NCBI GenBank assembly: GCA_026874595.1
Contig: CM049308.1
Location: 52,897,624-52,961,623 of the forward strand
Source: Sipunculus nudus
Lineage: Eukaryota; Annelida; Sipuncula; Golfingiida; Sipunculidae
Reading direction: 5' to 3'
DNA: 64,000 bases
The position numbers and the translations under genes are program-made. Positions 1 through 12,997 of this stretch are shown piece after piece. The notes under the pieces were generated by a model, which saw nothing but the letters and a program-made list of their open reading frames with translations, was not told the DNA's origin and made no database searches. How positions within the stretch are numbered: the stretch's first letter is position 1; every line of letters starts with the position of its first letter.

Positions 1-158
1 TTATCCCATTTGACCTCAAACCATATCATATGACTGAGACTACATCGTATATAATGTCCGATATTTACAAGTCTGTGTTTAAACAAATGAAAGGAAATTG
101 TCTTCCTGTTGAACATGACTATATTAGTATTCATTGCTTTATTAATAAACGTGCTTAC

Positions 159-3100
159 CATTTGGACACTTGTACCAGTGGCCTTGGCCCATGCTCATGG
201 CCTCGACGATCATGCGCCTTTCATCTTCACTTATACCAAGGCCAGTATCCGGTAAATCTTTGCGAAGTGTCTCAATCTGTGTCTTATACCTGTTCTTGTT
301 CACTTCATCGAGTGCTTTTCCACAGCTTAGTTGGCGTATAGCTTGTGCTGTTGTCAAAACATATGCCGTTCTCTCAGGGTATCTTCGTTTGACCAAATGT
401 TGTATGTCTATAAAGTTGAACAGGTATGCAAGACGTGTGATTTCTAAGTCGGCCTCCTTCACTTCCTGCTCACTGTATAGGCGTCTGTACTTGTTATTCC
501 ACTGCTGCAGACTATCGATTTCATCTAAAACGTTATTCAGCTTTACGTCCGGAGTTTTTAGTAAATATTCCTTGATCTTCTTTTGCCATTTCAAAAGACG
601 CTCTAGAAAGTCAATTTGATGTTCTGCTTTCCGTATGCCATCTTGGTCAATAGAATCATTCTCTAATTCTTCTTCCATTCTGTCAAGAGTAACTTCATCT
701 TCTCCTTGCCGGCGAAGTCGCCGTATATCGCCCAAGAGTTCATTTCGTTTCGCATCAATGTCCATCTGAGCACCAAATATCTTTTCTTTGACCCTTGCAA
801 TGTCATTCAACATGGAGTTAATTTCAGTGCGATACCGCGCACTTTTCCGAATCGGGGATTTGCATAACGGGCATACCTTTGGCTGAATAGTTGTTGGAGC
901 ATCATTTTCTGTATCTTGATCTACCCACTGATCAAGGGCTCTCCTCTCTATCACGTGACCGCAGTCTGCCAGTTGTATAAACTGGGCGTTTGGATCGTCT
1001 TCATTTCCAAACAGGATAGTTGTCACCACATCGTGGTTGCAGATTCTACACAGTCTAGGGCATTGCTCTCCACAAATTCCAATGCACTGGTGCCCACATC
1101 GAAGCCTCTTTCTACAATACTGGTTACAACGGAAATTATCACAAGGGTCACCGCACAGTTTTGTGCACCTATAGTGTCTGCATCCTGAACCACATGGTTC
1201 TTTACATGATACACAGGGTACACCACATTTCTGGGGACATCTACTGTGAGGGCATCGATTTACACATTTTTCCTGGCACGGTGGACATTTCTTTGTGCAA
1301 AGCTCTTTACAAACATGACCACACACCAGCGTTCTTCCACACGGTTGTGCACATGCCTTATGGAGTCTTCCATTCCTGCACCCTCCACATGTCCCTCTAC
1401 ATTGATGCCCACAGTCAAGTAGCGCCCCGCATGGATGAGGACACGGAGTACCCCTTGTCTCTCTTGAGCAAGGAACTTTCCATCGGTGTTTGCAACTTTC
1501 CCATTCTTTCTCAATGATCGTTGGACATTGTATATTACATGGATGTCCACATCGTTCCTGACACTGATGACCACAGGGTAGTACGCTTTCACAGTCCTCC
1601 ATGCAAGTTATTCTGCTTGCTTTTTGACCGCACTCAACTTTATTAACATGTCCACATTTCGGAGCAACCTTTTCCACCAGTACAGTGCAGGTTCCACATT
1701 TCTCATGGCATCTTTTTTGGCAAAAGTGACCTTCTACATCACAAACAACTTTCCTACATGGTTTGTTACATCGATATTCTGTGTGCTTTGGGTCTAAAAT
1801 ATGACATGGAAGGTCACATGCGTGACCACACTTGAGTCTAAATTCACATGGCCGCATACATCCTCCTTCGGGTGCTCTTTGAAAATCTTCTGCGCAAGCG
1901 GCATTTATTCGTGCCTCTTCCGGGTGGTTTTGGCAGTACAGAGGCAACGCTCGCCCGATATTGTTTGATTCTCCCAATATATTCATCATTTGACTCCACA
2001 AGTTACTATCTTTTGACAGCATGCTAATGTTTCCGATTACGTAAAACCCCATTTTTGCCCTCGAAAGAGCAACACATACCCGATTCGGGCTCTTCAGGAA
2101 GCCTATTTGTCCCTCTTTATTACTCCTCACTAGGGACAATAAGATTATATCATTTTCCTCACCCTGAAAATTATCAACAATGCAAACGCGTACTCCTTCA
2201 AACTGATTCTTTGGCATACACCGTTTCAGCGCAAATAGTTGACCACTGTAAGTTGCCAAGACTGTGATCTGTTCGGGCTTGTAACCCTGTAGCAAAAGAT
2301 AACGGCATAGTGCTGCCAAATATAAAGCTTCGTGGCGGTTTGATTTACTCTTGCTGTCCTCGATCTGTCTCTCATACCTGTCATGGTTGATAAAGAAAAT
2401 GTTCTTGGATACACCCTTCACATTTGGATACTCAAGAACTGAGGGATGATTTCTCAGGTTCTTGTATATTGGCCGCATTAAAGAAGCTATTTCAGGGCTC
2501 ATTCGATGCTGAAGTTCCAGAGTTATACATTCCATGCCATTTCGTATCATTCTCTCAAAGAGGGAAAGGTCAAGATTGTACTTTACAGCTAATTTATAGA
2601 CTGTTGGATTTGGTTTTAGCTGTTGGTGGTCTCCTATGAGAATTAGATGTTCACATCCCCTGCTGAGCGTTGTGACAATGTGAGCCTCAAGCACTTCGGC
2701 TGCCTCTTCAACAATTACAATTTTTGGACGGATTTGCTGCAGAACATGCCAGTAGCGAGCGGCCCCTGTGGTTGTAATGCCAATGATTGTTGCATTTTGC
2801 ATTATGGAAAGGTCTTGCTGGTTTTTGGCCTCGACATAGCGGGCATGTTGAGCTTTGAATTCACGTTCTTTATCTCTGATGATTCCCTTAATTTTGTCTT
2901 TGTATTTACTTAGCCAGGTGCGATACAATCTCCACCTTTCATTCAAAGGCAAGTCCCAAATATCGTGAACTCCGGTAACTTCTTCATCAGTCATTATTGT
3001 GTGCTTTCTAAGTTCTTTCCTTTTCCTTTCTTTCCTCCTCTTCTTTTCCTGCGCAGTGATTTCCCAGAGGCCATCATCATAACCAGTAAACTCGCCAATA

Positions 3101-5601
3101 TCAGGTTCTCTTCCCTGAGCCCTGATCTGCCTATCCTTGGCGGCTGGTGTATTTCTGTCTCTTGCGGCGTGTTGATCTGCTTCGTCGTCTTCTTCCATTT
3201 TCCTCTCTTCCTCCAATAGCTCCGCATCTTCTGCCACATCGATTGCCTCTTGTTCATCCCACTCCTCCGCGTTCTCTCCGCCTTGTTCTTGGCGTACATC
3301 TTCATTTGCCTGCTGTTCATCGTCCACTAACATCGAGCCAATGCCAAGCCATTCCATGATGCCCACAGCGTTTTGGGTATTGATGTGAATCATTTGCCCA
3401 AGACCTCCTGTGGGATTTGTAATCTGTTCTACATGTACAGGAAACATGAATTCTTCCAACAGGTATATTGGTAAAATCCACTGTTCTGTTGATTTTATGT
3501 AGGAAACATGGTGGTCTATTTGTGCTTCAATGGGGTCCATTGCACGTCTTGAATCGAGAACGTTTCCTCTGATAGGTCCTGGGATTGTCCGTCTACCGAT
3601 TTCGTTTCTTCTCAGGTTTGCAATACGGTACTTTTCAAGGTTCTCGCTCTTGCTGCGTCCTCCCACCCTAACAATTCCAGAATCATGAAAGGTCTGTATT
3701 CCCTCAAGAAACTGGTCAAGGGCATGGTTTGTATAACAAACAACAAGAACCGGGCTGTGTTCATCCTGCCACTTGGCCTTATTATGAAGTAAGGCCTTGA
3801 TGATTTTGAGACCAACGTAAGTTTTTCCTGTGCCTGGTGGGCCCTGAATGACTGCAAATTCTTGTGTCAGTGCCTGTTTAACGGCCCTCAACTGAGATTC
3901 ATCCAAATTAAGTTTTTCTGCCTCTGGCCAGCTTTCTTCTTGAAAAATATTGACCTCACTTGCATATTTAACATCATCCTTGAACTCTACTGGAGCAGTT
4001 TCTTCTTCATCTGTTGATTCATCTGAACTTGAGTCTAAGTGTATGTATCGAAGCCGTTCCCTGATTGGTCGTAGCCTCTTTCTCAGAATTGAGGCCTTGG
4101 TATCTGCAATAGGTCTTAAGTCATATACAGGCGATCTGTTGTTGAGATAGCGTGGTGGTCCTACGTCCTTCATTACTTGCACAATGTAATCTTGGAATGG
4201 CAAAGTTTCTTCAGTGACCTCTTGCAGCCCCCTCAGGACATGTCTGTATGCTTCAAAATAGGCACTTGTTTCCGCCATGATAAACTGATCAGATGGATCG
4301 ATGTCAGGGCCAGCACCTTCGTCTTCAAACGTTATATATACATTACCCATCTGAAGTTCTTCTGGGTTTCTGTCAGCCACAGTTGCGAACAGCAATGTCC
4401 GGAAATTGTCTTTTGAAAGACATACGAGGGATCCGTAAATCAGTCTTTTCGTTGCTTTCCAACGGACAAACCTTAACTTACTTGTGTCAAAACGGATTTT
4501 ATGAACCAAACCATTTGGTGTGCATACTGGATACAGAACCCTAACACCATCATATAGCCTGATATCTTTGTTGAACGTCGTCACAGGCTCTCCCTGCTCA
4601 AGCCCTGTGACGCAACTTGCAATTCCTTCTCGTAGTGGTGCGATGAAATCCTCTCGAAGCAAGCGGAACTGGACATCAAGGTAGTGGTTGAGGTTTCGGT
4701 AACTGCCCTTTTCTTTGTTTACACGAAGGAATGGTTGTTCTGCAGCATGAATGTCGCGTAGTTGGGGTATCACCTCGAGCTCTCGGAAATCCTCCGGTGG
4801 TGTTTGACTGTCCTCCCTGTCTACTTTTTCACCAGGTCCTGGCTTCATTCTCTTCCTGATGCGTTCAATTTGATCCCTTACCTGATCTATACTCAAATCT
4901 ATTTCATCTGTGATGCATCCAGGTCTGCTTACTCTCAATTCACGGATGGAAAATTCTAAGGTACTGAAGACGACAGTCACACTTGGTTCACTGCTTGGTA
5001 GACGTTCTAACAGCTTGCTCAATATAGCCAGTATGTCTTTCAGCTGGCATGCCATTCTCTCATTGGGTAATGTAGAACTTTGAAGCTGTGTCAGATGAAC
5101 ACTCAATTGAGCTGTTAGGAAATGAGAAAACTGGATAAAGTTCAAAAGAGCAATCAAAGTTGCAGGCATGTTTTCACACTGGACTGCCTTTGCCACTGCA
5201 CGGATAGTCAAAACAATAAAGTCATGACGCATTTCCCTCAAGTTTAACAAATTTTTGAATCCTGATCTTTCCTGTGATAACTCTGACATGATGTGGTAAG
5301 GGTCCTTTTCCACCAAATCAGCTAATCTACGATACCCCATGACTCTGTCAGTTACTGCTTGGTAGTCCCTCCCGCGCCCTCCCGGAGTTCCTCTGCCCCC
5401 TTGATCCTGTCCTCTTCCTCCTCTATGATCTCTGTCGGCTCTGCCTTGACCTCTTCCTCCTCCATCACGTTCTCTGTCAGCTCTGCCTCGACCTCTTCCT
5501 CCTCCATCATGGTCTCTGCCGGCTCTGCCCTGACCTCTTCTTCCAAGGCCTGGCCCATCTCGGCGGCGACCTCGCCTTTCATCATCTCGTCGTGCGAACA
5601 T
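159..5601 (-). CDS. ZNFX1: ZNFX1-like SF1 helicase / NFX1 zinc-finger protein (copy A), 3' end outside window
   Basis: One uninterrupted coding exon of about 1,814 codons. In order: an R/G/D-rich tail (residues 3-83); a helical ARM-like module (about 92-250); the family signature PPEDFRELEVIPQLRDIH (about 270-287); a UPF1-like SF1 helicase with Walker A GPPGTGKT (587-594), motif II as VIVEEAAE (about 962), GDHQQLKPNP, LQHRM, VDNFQGEE and VALSRAK; an acidic/basic insert (about 760-870) between Walker A and motif II; an array of NFX1-type CGHxC fingers (about 1250-1530); a RING-like CxxC...CGH...CPLC segment; a coiled coil (about 1600-1740); and the first half of an RZ-type finger (HWYKCPNG). 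I chose Met at 5,601 because a good acceptor (pyrimidines then TGTAG) ends 5 nt before it. The frame could open to 5,706, but that part is intronic. At 159/158 the coding sequence meets donor G|GTAAGC, so the TAA at 144-142 is intronic and the last exon lies to the left. Vertebrate ZNFX1 is an interferon-induced dsRNA-binding helicase; C. elegans ZNFX-1 acts in germ granules. Function here is inferred by homology. Confidence 0.93.
5382..5555 (-). repeat. Tandem repeats encoding an RGG-like arginine/glycine tail
   Basis: Related units of roughly 39 bp inside the ZNFX1-A coding region encode variations of GRADRDHRGGRGQ. The result is an R/G/D-rich disordered tail, residues about 20-80. RGG tails commonly bind RNA or promote condensates; that role is inferred here. 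The paralogue B lacks this tail. Confidence 0.7.
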
Positions 5602-5640
5602 CAGTCCTACAGTGGTAAGAAAGGTCAAGTGTAAAATGTA
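5599..5640 (-). other. 3' splice site 5 nt before the ZNFX1-A start codon
   Basis: Read on the minus strand, a C/T-biased stretch ends in ACTGTAG (AG at 5,608-5,607). It is followed by five nucleotides and the ATG at 5,601. The upstream non-coding exon was not located. The paralogue at 20.5 kb has an acceptor at exactly the same distance from its ATG. Confidence 0.7.
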
Positions 5641-7950
5641 ATACTCGTGTGAGAAAGACTGGTAATAACATTCCATGATATGGCATGCAACTAGCAGTTC
5701 TAACAACCAGTGACTAAAAGTAAAATGCGAGGGATATGCTAGGATGCAGACTGGCCTGCCTGGGGTATCTCTTTACATTGAACTGCAACTTTGTCGCGCT
5801 TGGTAATAGGAACGTGTACTCTGAATGTGTATTTTGATGTGATAATATCTCTCCACGCAGGTGATATCGTTTAATAAACGAATGATAATACTTGATTATA
5901 AACCTTTTTCTCTCGTTAATAGGATAACTACATACATTTATTTGCTTGGGAATTAACTTGAATGTAACTTACTTTACATAATATAATTTGGAAGTAGTTA
6001 GACTTTTAGTGAGCTTTTTTAATTTCTTCTAACAACGTGTTCATTTAAGGTCCAGACGTGCGCTAAGATACGGCAGGTGAATTTACGGTTTGCTTCATGA
6101 ACAAACATTCAAACAAGATAAATCGCATACTTTGCAGGTTTATTTTTCCACGAAAGCTCCGTCTACTATGTTCATTTTGATATTTCATTATTTCCCAAGT
6201 TTTTCATTTGTCAATTTTAATGATCCAATGTACAGAGTATAATGTGCAATATTGTGTTTCTGGGAGGTATTTGTAGAACTTAGTAAACTGCAAATATTTT
6301 TGCGCCCCCTTGCCAATCGCAAACTTTAGCCACTGTTCCGCAGCTTGTTATTAAGGTGGGCCGCGGTAGTAGGTGCATTAGACAAAACTAAAAGTTTATT
6401 AATTGTCCCACTTATTTTTTTATATACGCAGTACAACTCGGCGGTGAGTAAGAATCCTCACATATGCAATACAAGTTGTGGATAGAATATATTTACGTAC
6501 GGGCTGTTGTTACTAACTGGTACCCGTACCTCGCTGTACTGTTAAGTCTGATTCATGGTTCGACATTATTGCGTATACATGTCCGCGTCCGTTACTTCTG
6601 TGACTTTTTGTGATGTCCATTTTACATAATTAACAATAGCATGTGGTTGTCTAAGCATGCCTCCATGCCAGATCTGTGCTCGATAGCATGTGCGTATATG
6701 ACACCTCCCCTGTACACTACAGCTGTTTATAATCCCATATAACCACCGTCCTACCTAGTTCATCCAGTAAGGAGTACAAGGTCCACCACTCAGGTGATTT
6801 AATATGGTTGTGTTACAGCATGTTACATTGAATCAAAAATGGACCATATATTCTTTGTACAATTTAGCATTTCCCAAATTAGGGTATCAAACTTCACGTT
6901 TAAACAGAAGTTCACACTAGGATGAAATGAATACGTGGTTTATAGGCAAATTATCTATATTTCCTGCAATAAATAAGTGATCGGGTAAATTTACAAATGT
7001 GTCGATTGCTATGAGTAATAGCCACCTACCTGTAAATTTTTAGATGACCAGCCAGAAAAATAAATAGAAATATTTGTTGTTCTGACAAATGATACAAATC
7101 TAGGCCCACCATGCAGAAATAGCCATCAAGCCCAGCTGTGTAGGTGTCACTAGCCTGCCATAGAGGGGCTCGTCGGTCGTTATGTGCTTTGTGTGTGACA
7201 CCAACTACTACCTTGCAGTAGCTAAGTACAGTTTGTCGAATCTCCGCAGTACCAGATCAGACATGGACATTCCCGGAAGACACTGACAACACTGACGAAA
7301 ACGATACGACAGGAAATTTGGAAAAAGACGGCAGCGACATCTGTAGGAGGTTTGCAATATCAGTAGGGACCATACAAATATCTACAAATTGTGTATATAT
7401 AACGTGAAGACACCTTCCTCTAATAATAAATATATACTACGTTCAGTACGGCTAGAGCATCATTATGTTAATTTTCAAAATAAAATAAAAATTTTAATAA
7501 CAAAATATGATTAAGGGATGTAGAAAATCTAATTTTTGGCAGATAATGCAGACTCAGCTTGTCCTTTTGCTCAGAGAAGGCTTAATTATAAAAAGGATAA
7601 AGGATTGTCCGAGATGTCTCATTTCATATTGTTATTTTCATTCTAAATTAACATAATGTGCCTAATACGCCATTAGAGTATCAAATTACTGTGCGCCTTA
7701 TTAAATAACTTGAATAATTATTGAGTTAGGAATATACTTCCGGTTTAAAGCAAACTTCCTTGATACTCTTGGCCTCTGCTATTACACCTACCTGTCTCAA
7801 ATTAGTTTTGTGGAATAATGTTATGGAAATTCATATTTTTTTAGGATTTCATAGAATTTAAAAAAATGAAAGTGACTACCTTATATGGTATATGGTATTT
7901 AATAATTATAGATAAATCTCAAGTTTGTTTTACTTTACCATTAGAGTCGT

Positions 7951-7952
<2 letters not shown>

Positions 7953-8004
<52 letters not shown>
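7953..8004. repeat. (AT)n microsatellite
   Basis: Uninterrupted AT dinucleotide tract of about 52 bp. Confidence 0.95.
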
Positions 8005-8007
<3 letters not shown>

Positions 8008-9984
8008 CAGAGAGGGAGAGATCATTTGTGCCCCTTCATGAGCAGTCACTGTTTTTAGCTAGTTATGTTTTTATCAGTTTACTTTACATCGTTATATACC
8101 AACAGCTGTTGTCAGGGGCGAACTGGCTCATCGGATACCGGCTAAATTCCCGCTGGGCCGACGGTTTATGACCAATATCTTGATGTCAGGGGACCCCTGA
8201 ATAAATTATAAATATTGATGCGGTGGGCCAGTTTAATTAAAATTTGGCCGCTTTCTCTCTTATTTCCAGCGCTTGTTTCCCACCCGAGTCTGCAAATCTC
8301 TGCCGTTTTTGCATGAGACTAAGGAATTAATATTATCTCCTCGATGTCAGCATTGACACTCACTGTCATAATTTGTTTTCTCATTTGTTTTAATTTTAAT
8401 TTGAATTATTCATTTTGAAGAAAATATAGATTTTTTTTAACCTCTGCTCTCCCGTGATGAATGGAACTGTATTTCTTCTGCTAGAGGTCGAGAATATATA
8501 TTTTCCTCATTCAATCTTACATTGGGAAGACGAAAATGGAGACTTAGTTTAACTATATTCCCATATGTAGAAAACAGAATTTTAATGAAAAATCGAAATA
8601 TCCGTAAGCCAACAGTTGGACAACAGACCAATATTCCATTGTGCCTAGAGCCCGGACGAAGCCGATATTTATAATTCTACAATATTTAATTAATGCTATT
8701 AAAAATAGGAATATCTCTGAATCTTATATTTGTAATTAACTGGTTTGTAGAACTTATCGGTTTTAACGTATCATAATTCCCATTTCAGTATTATATCATA
8801 AATATATAACATTGTCAATCAAACTCTCCCTCTTGATACGGTCCCTCTGTTGTCGCGCGGCTGACCTTGGGAGATTCCCTTATGATATCACAAGTTACAA
8901 TCAGGGAACTGATCAATAAGCCAAACCTTTATACTGCAGAGTGATGTGAACAAAATTTCCCAGATAAGCAGCTTTGAATGCGTCACAACCTAGCAAGGAA
9001 ATGTGGGGAAATGGGACTCATGCGAAAAGAATGTTTGTTAACTGTGTACATTGATATTTTGTCAGGCATGTGCGCGCAGAACGTGGCATTGACAGGTAAA
9101 ACACAAGGTCCTCGCAGCCTGTGGACAGCGTGTATATATATAGACCTAACCTACGTGTCATAACACGCAAATGCGTCTTCGTTTATATGGTTTCAATCTT
9201 TATTGCGGCCCGTGGCATATGCTGTAGGTATATACATATATATGTGGGGGAAGGGGGGCTGTTAATGCGGACACTCTCAGGTGATCACATATTTACCTAG
9301 TAGAAACCTCTCTGCTTTAAAGATTAACACATGTATGACCTGGCTCCTTTAAATTTTGCAGGGATTATAATGGCACTTATAAATAGCATACTAAAGAATA
9401 GGCTTACGTGGAGATCACGTAGAACTGAATTAAACGGCATTGTCAATATAATATGCAAAACGGATATGTTCACAATAAGCAAACATATGTATATCTTATA
9501 TTGTAGATTGGAAGTTGATTCTGACTCTGTCATATCAAAATGAATAAAAAATGTTTATGTTTTTACCTATATCTTGTGAGATTTTTAACATCTTAATAAA
9601 TGATCGGGAAATGCTTCTAATGAAATCAGTTTAGGAATGCCCTGATCTGTCTTTCGTAAATTGAGAAGCACTTGCAAGTTTCTAAATCTATATATTGACC
9701 TAACTATAAAAATGTAGTTTCTATGTGCATGTCTGTCTGTCTGTTTGTATTTCGGTATCAACTAGTTACAGTAAAACCTCCCAATGACGGACACGAGCGG
9801 ACCAGAATTTTTGTATGCAGGCAGGTGTCCGCATGCTAAGACGAAAATCTTATTGACGTCCAGGGGCGAATATTACCATAATACAAAAAGGCATTTACCG
9901 ATACATATCAAATGGCTGACCATGGTTAGGTGCATATCATACATATGTTTATCTGTGTGTGGCCAGGGGCGTCAATACAAGGGG

Positions 9985-10210
9985 GAAGGGGGGGGGGGGC
10001 GTATATATCCCTCACGTTTAAGCAAGTGGGGGATGGTCAATGTAATTATCTCCCTGCTATTCAGAGAATAGTATATATATTGAAAATGATATATGTTCAT
10101 CATTTGAATTATATACTTTGGTTCTATTTCTGAGTTTAATATGAAATAATCTTTTTCTAAACCTAGCTTAGAATTAACCTATACTGGAAACATTATACCT
10201 TTTTGAAAAC
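9985..10210. repeat. Dispersed repeat, copy 1 (partner near 22.93-23.13 kb)
   Basis: The segment with GGTCAATGTAATTATCTCC, then CAGAGAATA, then TTCTATTTCTGAGTTTAATATGA and AACCTATACTGGAAACAT recurs in the same order at 22,955-23,130. This is a degenerate direct-repeat pair of an unnamed element. Confidence 0.6.
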
Positions 10211-10261
10211 GTTATACTAAATTGTAAAACATTTCAAATGTGTCACTCAGAAAATAAATAA

Positions 10262-10263
<2 letters not shown>

Positions 10264-10322
<59 letters not shown>
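10264..10322. repeat. (AT)n microsatellite
   Basis: AT tract of about 58 bp just after dispersed repeat copy 1. Confidence 0.95.
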
Positions 10323-10323
<1 letters not shown>

Positions 10324-11055
10324 GTTTATAAAGAAGTCAATCTTTGATTATCCTCCCTCGCCTGCAAGTCATACCCCTGCCCCTGCAAATAAATTAACGC
10401 CAATGGTTGAGTCATTAACACTTTATTATTGATTGCTGGCAGCAGCTGACGCAGTGAATCTCACTGGCCGTATGACTCGAATGTTGGGGTTGAATCTGAC
10501 AGTCAGATAAAAAGAGTCACTGATAAATACTCTATTTCAGTATTGACAACCGAGTAACTGTACATAAAAAAGGCTGTGTTAACATCATGAACATCCTGCT
10601 GTCAAGTTAACTTTAAATTCAGTTATTTCAAATGCAGTAGGTTCCAACTTTTGCAGTATAGTGCTCGATACAGCCAAGGTAGATAATTAATAGTATATAA
10701 AGCACTCAGATTTACTTTTCTTTGTGTTATATATCAGCATATGTCCATACAATACGCGTTGAGGTTTGTACATAATTCTCTTCGTTAAAAATGGTTTAAT
10801 TGAAAACAAGCTTTATCTATTTTAGTAATCCGTCTTGCCTATTCTACTTGCATGTTATTCCTAAACAAACAGTTCTAGCACATGCACAGTCATAAATACC
10901 ACTGCCAGACACAAGACAAACACACAATCCGGGTAATGAAAAGTTTAATTTTCAAAATGCACATGTATATCCATGCATAGTCAGTCAGTTTAAATTGGCT
11001 TGAAAATTTTTATCAAATATTAATATGCATTACTTAAACACACACACATATATAC

Positions 11056-11061
<6 letters not shown>

Positions 11062-11107
<46 letters not shown>

Positions 11108-11110
11108 ATA
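11062..11110. repeat. (AT)n microsatellite flanked by CA and GT runs
   Basis: A CACACACATA run leads into (AT)n, which ends near TGTGTGTGTG. The whole tract is close to an inverted repeat of alternating purine/pyrimidine. Confidence 0.85.
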
Positions 11111-11764
11111 TTTATACATATGTGTGTGTGTGTGTGACCAAGGAACCGGGCAGAAAGTGTAACCACCTAAGACTTGGTAAGTCCTTACATATTATTTCTG
11201 TAGAAATGTAAATTTAAGAATATATAATTTTGGAGGAAGTGATACAAAATATCTAGGTGGCTGTAAATTTGGTTTGGCTAGCCGAACAATTTCCGAAAAA
11301 TGTATACATAAAAATGTATTCATATAGCTTGATTTGTGAAAAATATACATGTATCTTGACAATAAATATATACTCTATTAATGAAAATACCAGTTATGTC
11401 ACTACAGGTGCAGCGGTTCGAATCACAGACACAAAATGATATCGTTAACATTAACACTCAAAGATCTAAAGTTCGTCCAAAAAAAATACTACTACCATCA
11501 ATGGAACTTAATGCATTAAATGTGTACCTCATATAAGTATGTTTATAACAAAAATGAATCAATCGAGAACCAAAATAGTCAATAAAAATAGTTATAACAC
11601 AAAGAACTACGCATAGATAAAGATTAAATGTTCCGAAAGTGGCCCCTGGACCCCCGGCCGTTACCAACTCCGCTTGCTTGGCCAATGCCCATAAATTTAG
11701 CCTGCACTCAAATTTGTTTAGCTATAACCCTGGTTCCTATATATAGTTCCTATAGGCTAGTGTT

Positions 11765-12105
11765 CCTATATATGATATTTTTGGTTTAGCTATACATCTT
11801 TTTGTAATCACAGCATATAAGACCACTAACATGAATTGTTGAACTTTCTGTATGCGTTTGAGTCACAGACACACAAGATTACAGACAAAAAATTATATGG
11901 TTTTCAAAAACAAATATATGTGTGTGTGTGTGTGTGTGTGTGTTATTACTACTAAAGCTCGGCTAGGGCTCATATGTATGATATTTGTAGTTTAGCTATA
12001 CATCTTTTTTGTAATTATTATATTTTTCTATTTATATTTTGTAAATATAATAACACAAATATGAAATGCTGAACATTTTTAGTCACAAAACTGGAGATAT
12101 TCCAA
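11765..12105. repeat. Direct repeat pair around a (GT)n tract
   Basis: The string TTTAGCTATACATCTTTTT with its flanks occurs near 11,785 and again near 11,993. Both copies continue into TGAA-TGCTGAAC/TTGTTGAAC followed by AGTCACA. A (GT)n run (11,921-11,942) sits between them. Confidence 0.55.
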
Positions 12106-12476
12106 ACATGTAAACCTGTGAAGGGTTATATTCATATAAAATACGGTGCAGTAGGAAATATGTGTGTATTTATGTATGTGTATTAATATATTTATGGTTG
12201 TATTTATTCAAAACCATACACAACCTAAAAAGTACCCAAAATGAACCTTTATACAGGAAAATAGATCATACAGTAGAGCATTTCTGAAAGACAACTTGTC
12301 TAATAAAACCACCTGTATACATAAAGACGAACCTTATCTAAACCATGAAAACTCACATACGTTATAACTGACCTAATTTATAAGACCATCTGTGAATTAA
12401 GACCGCTTTTCGTAAGTCTTGAGGTTGGTCTGCACATATCCCATTGTATATGCAATTATAGCAATAACAACAAAAA

Positions 12477-12522
<46 letters not shown>

Positions 12523-12584
12523 GGTAGAGTTACCTTCCGTTGTAAAGTGCTCTATGGCCTACAGACTAGGCCAGAGCGATATAA

Positions 12585-12726
<142 letters not shown>

Positions 12727-12938
12727 TGGTATTTTAGTTACAAAGTGCTCAATGCAGCTAAGCATGCAGAACATGTTTACCAAGTATTGAATACGTAAGC
12801 AGCCTGGTACAGCTCTGAGTTTCACGCCTAAGGTTAATGCTTGTGATGTTTACACTCCGGTGATCGTCAGGTAACGCCGGAGTGTAATCAGCAACTTAAC
12901 CTCAAGAGTTGTAGAACGCTTTAACGTGTTTAATACTC

Positions 12939-12939
<1 letters not shown>

Positions 12940-12993
<54 letters not shown>
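12940..12993. repeat. (AT)n microsatellite
   Basis: Uninterrupted AT tract of about 54 bp. Confidence 0.95.

Positions 12994-12997
<4 letters not shown>

Noticed and set aside
5602-5706. 35-codon N-terminal extension of the ZNFX1-A open frame
   Set aside because: It lies upstream of a convincing splice acceptor, is hydrophobic and unlike ZNFX1 N-termini, and the equivalent part of copy B is intron.
11405-11432. GGTTCGAATC resembling a tRNA T-loop
   Set aside because: No matching acceptor stem, D-arm or anticodon arm could be assembled around it.
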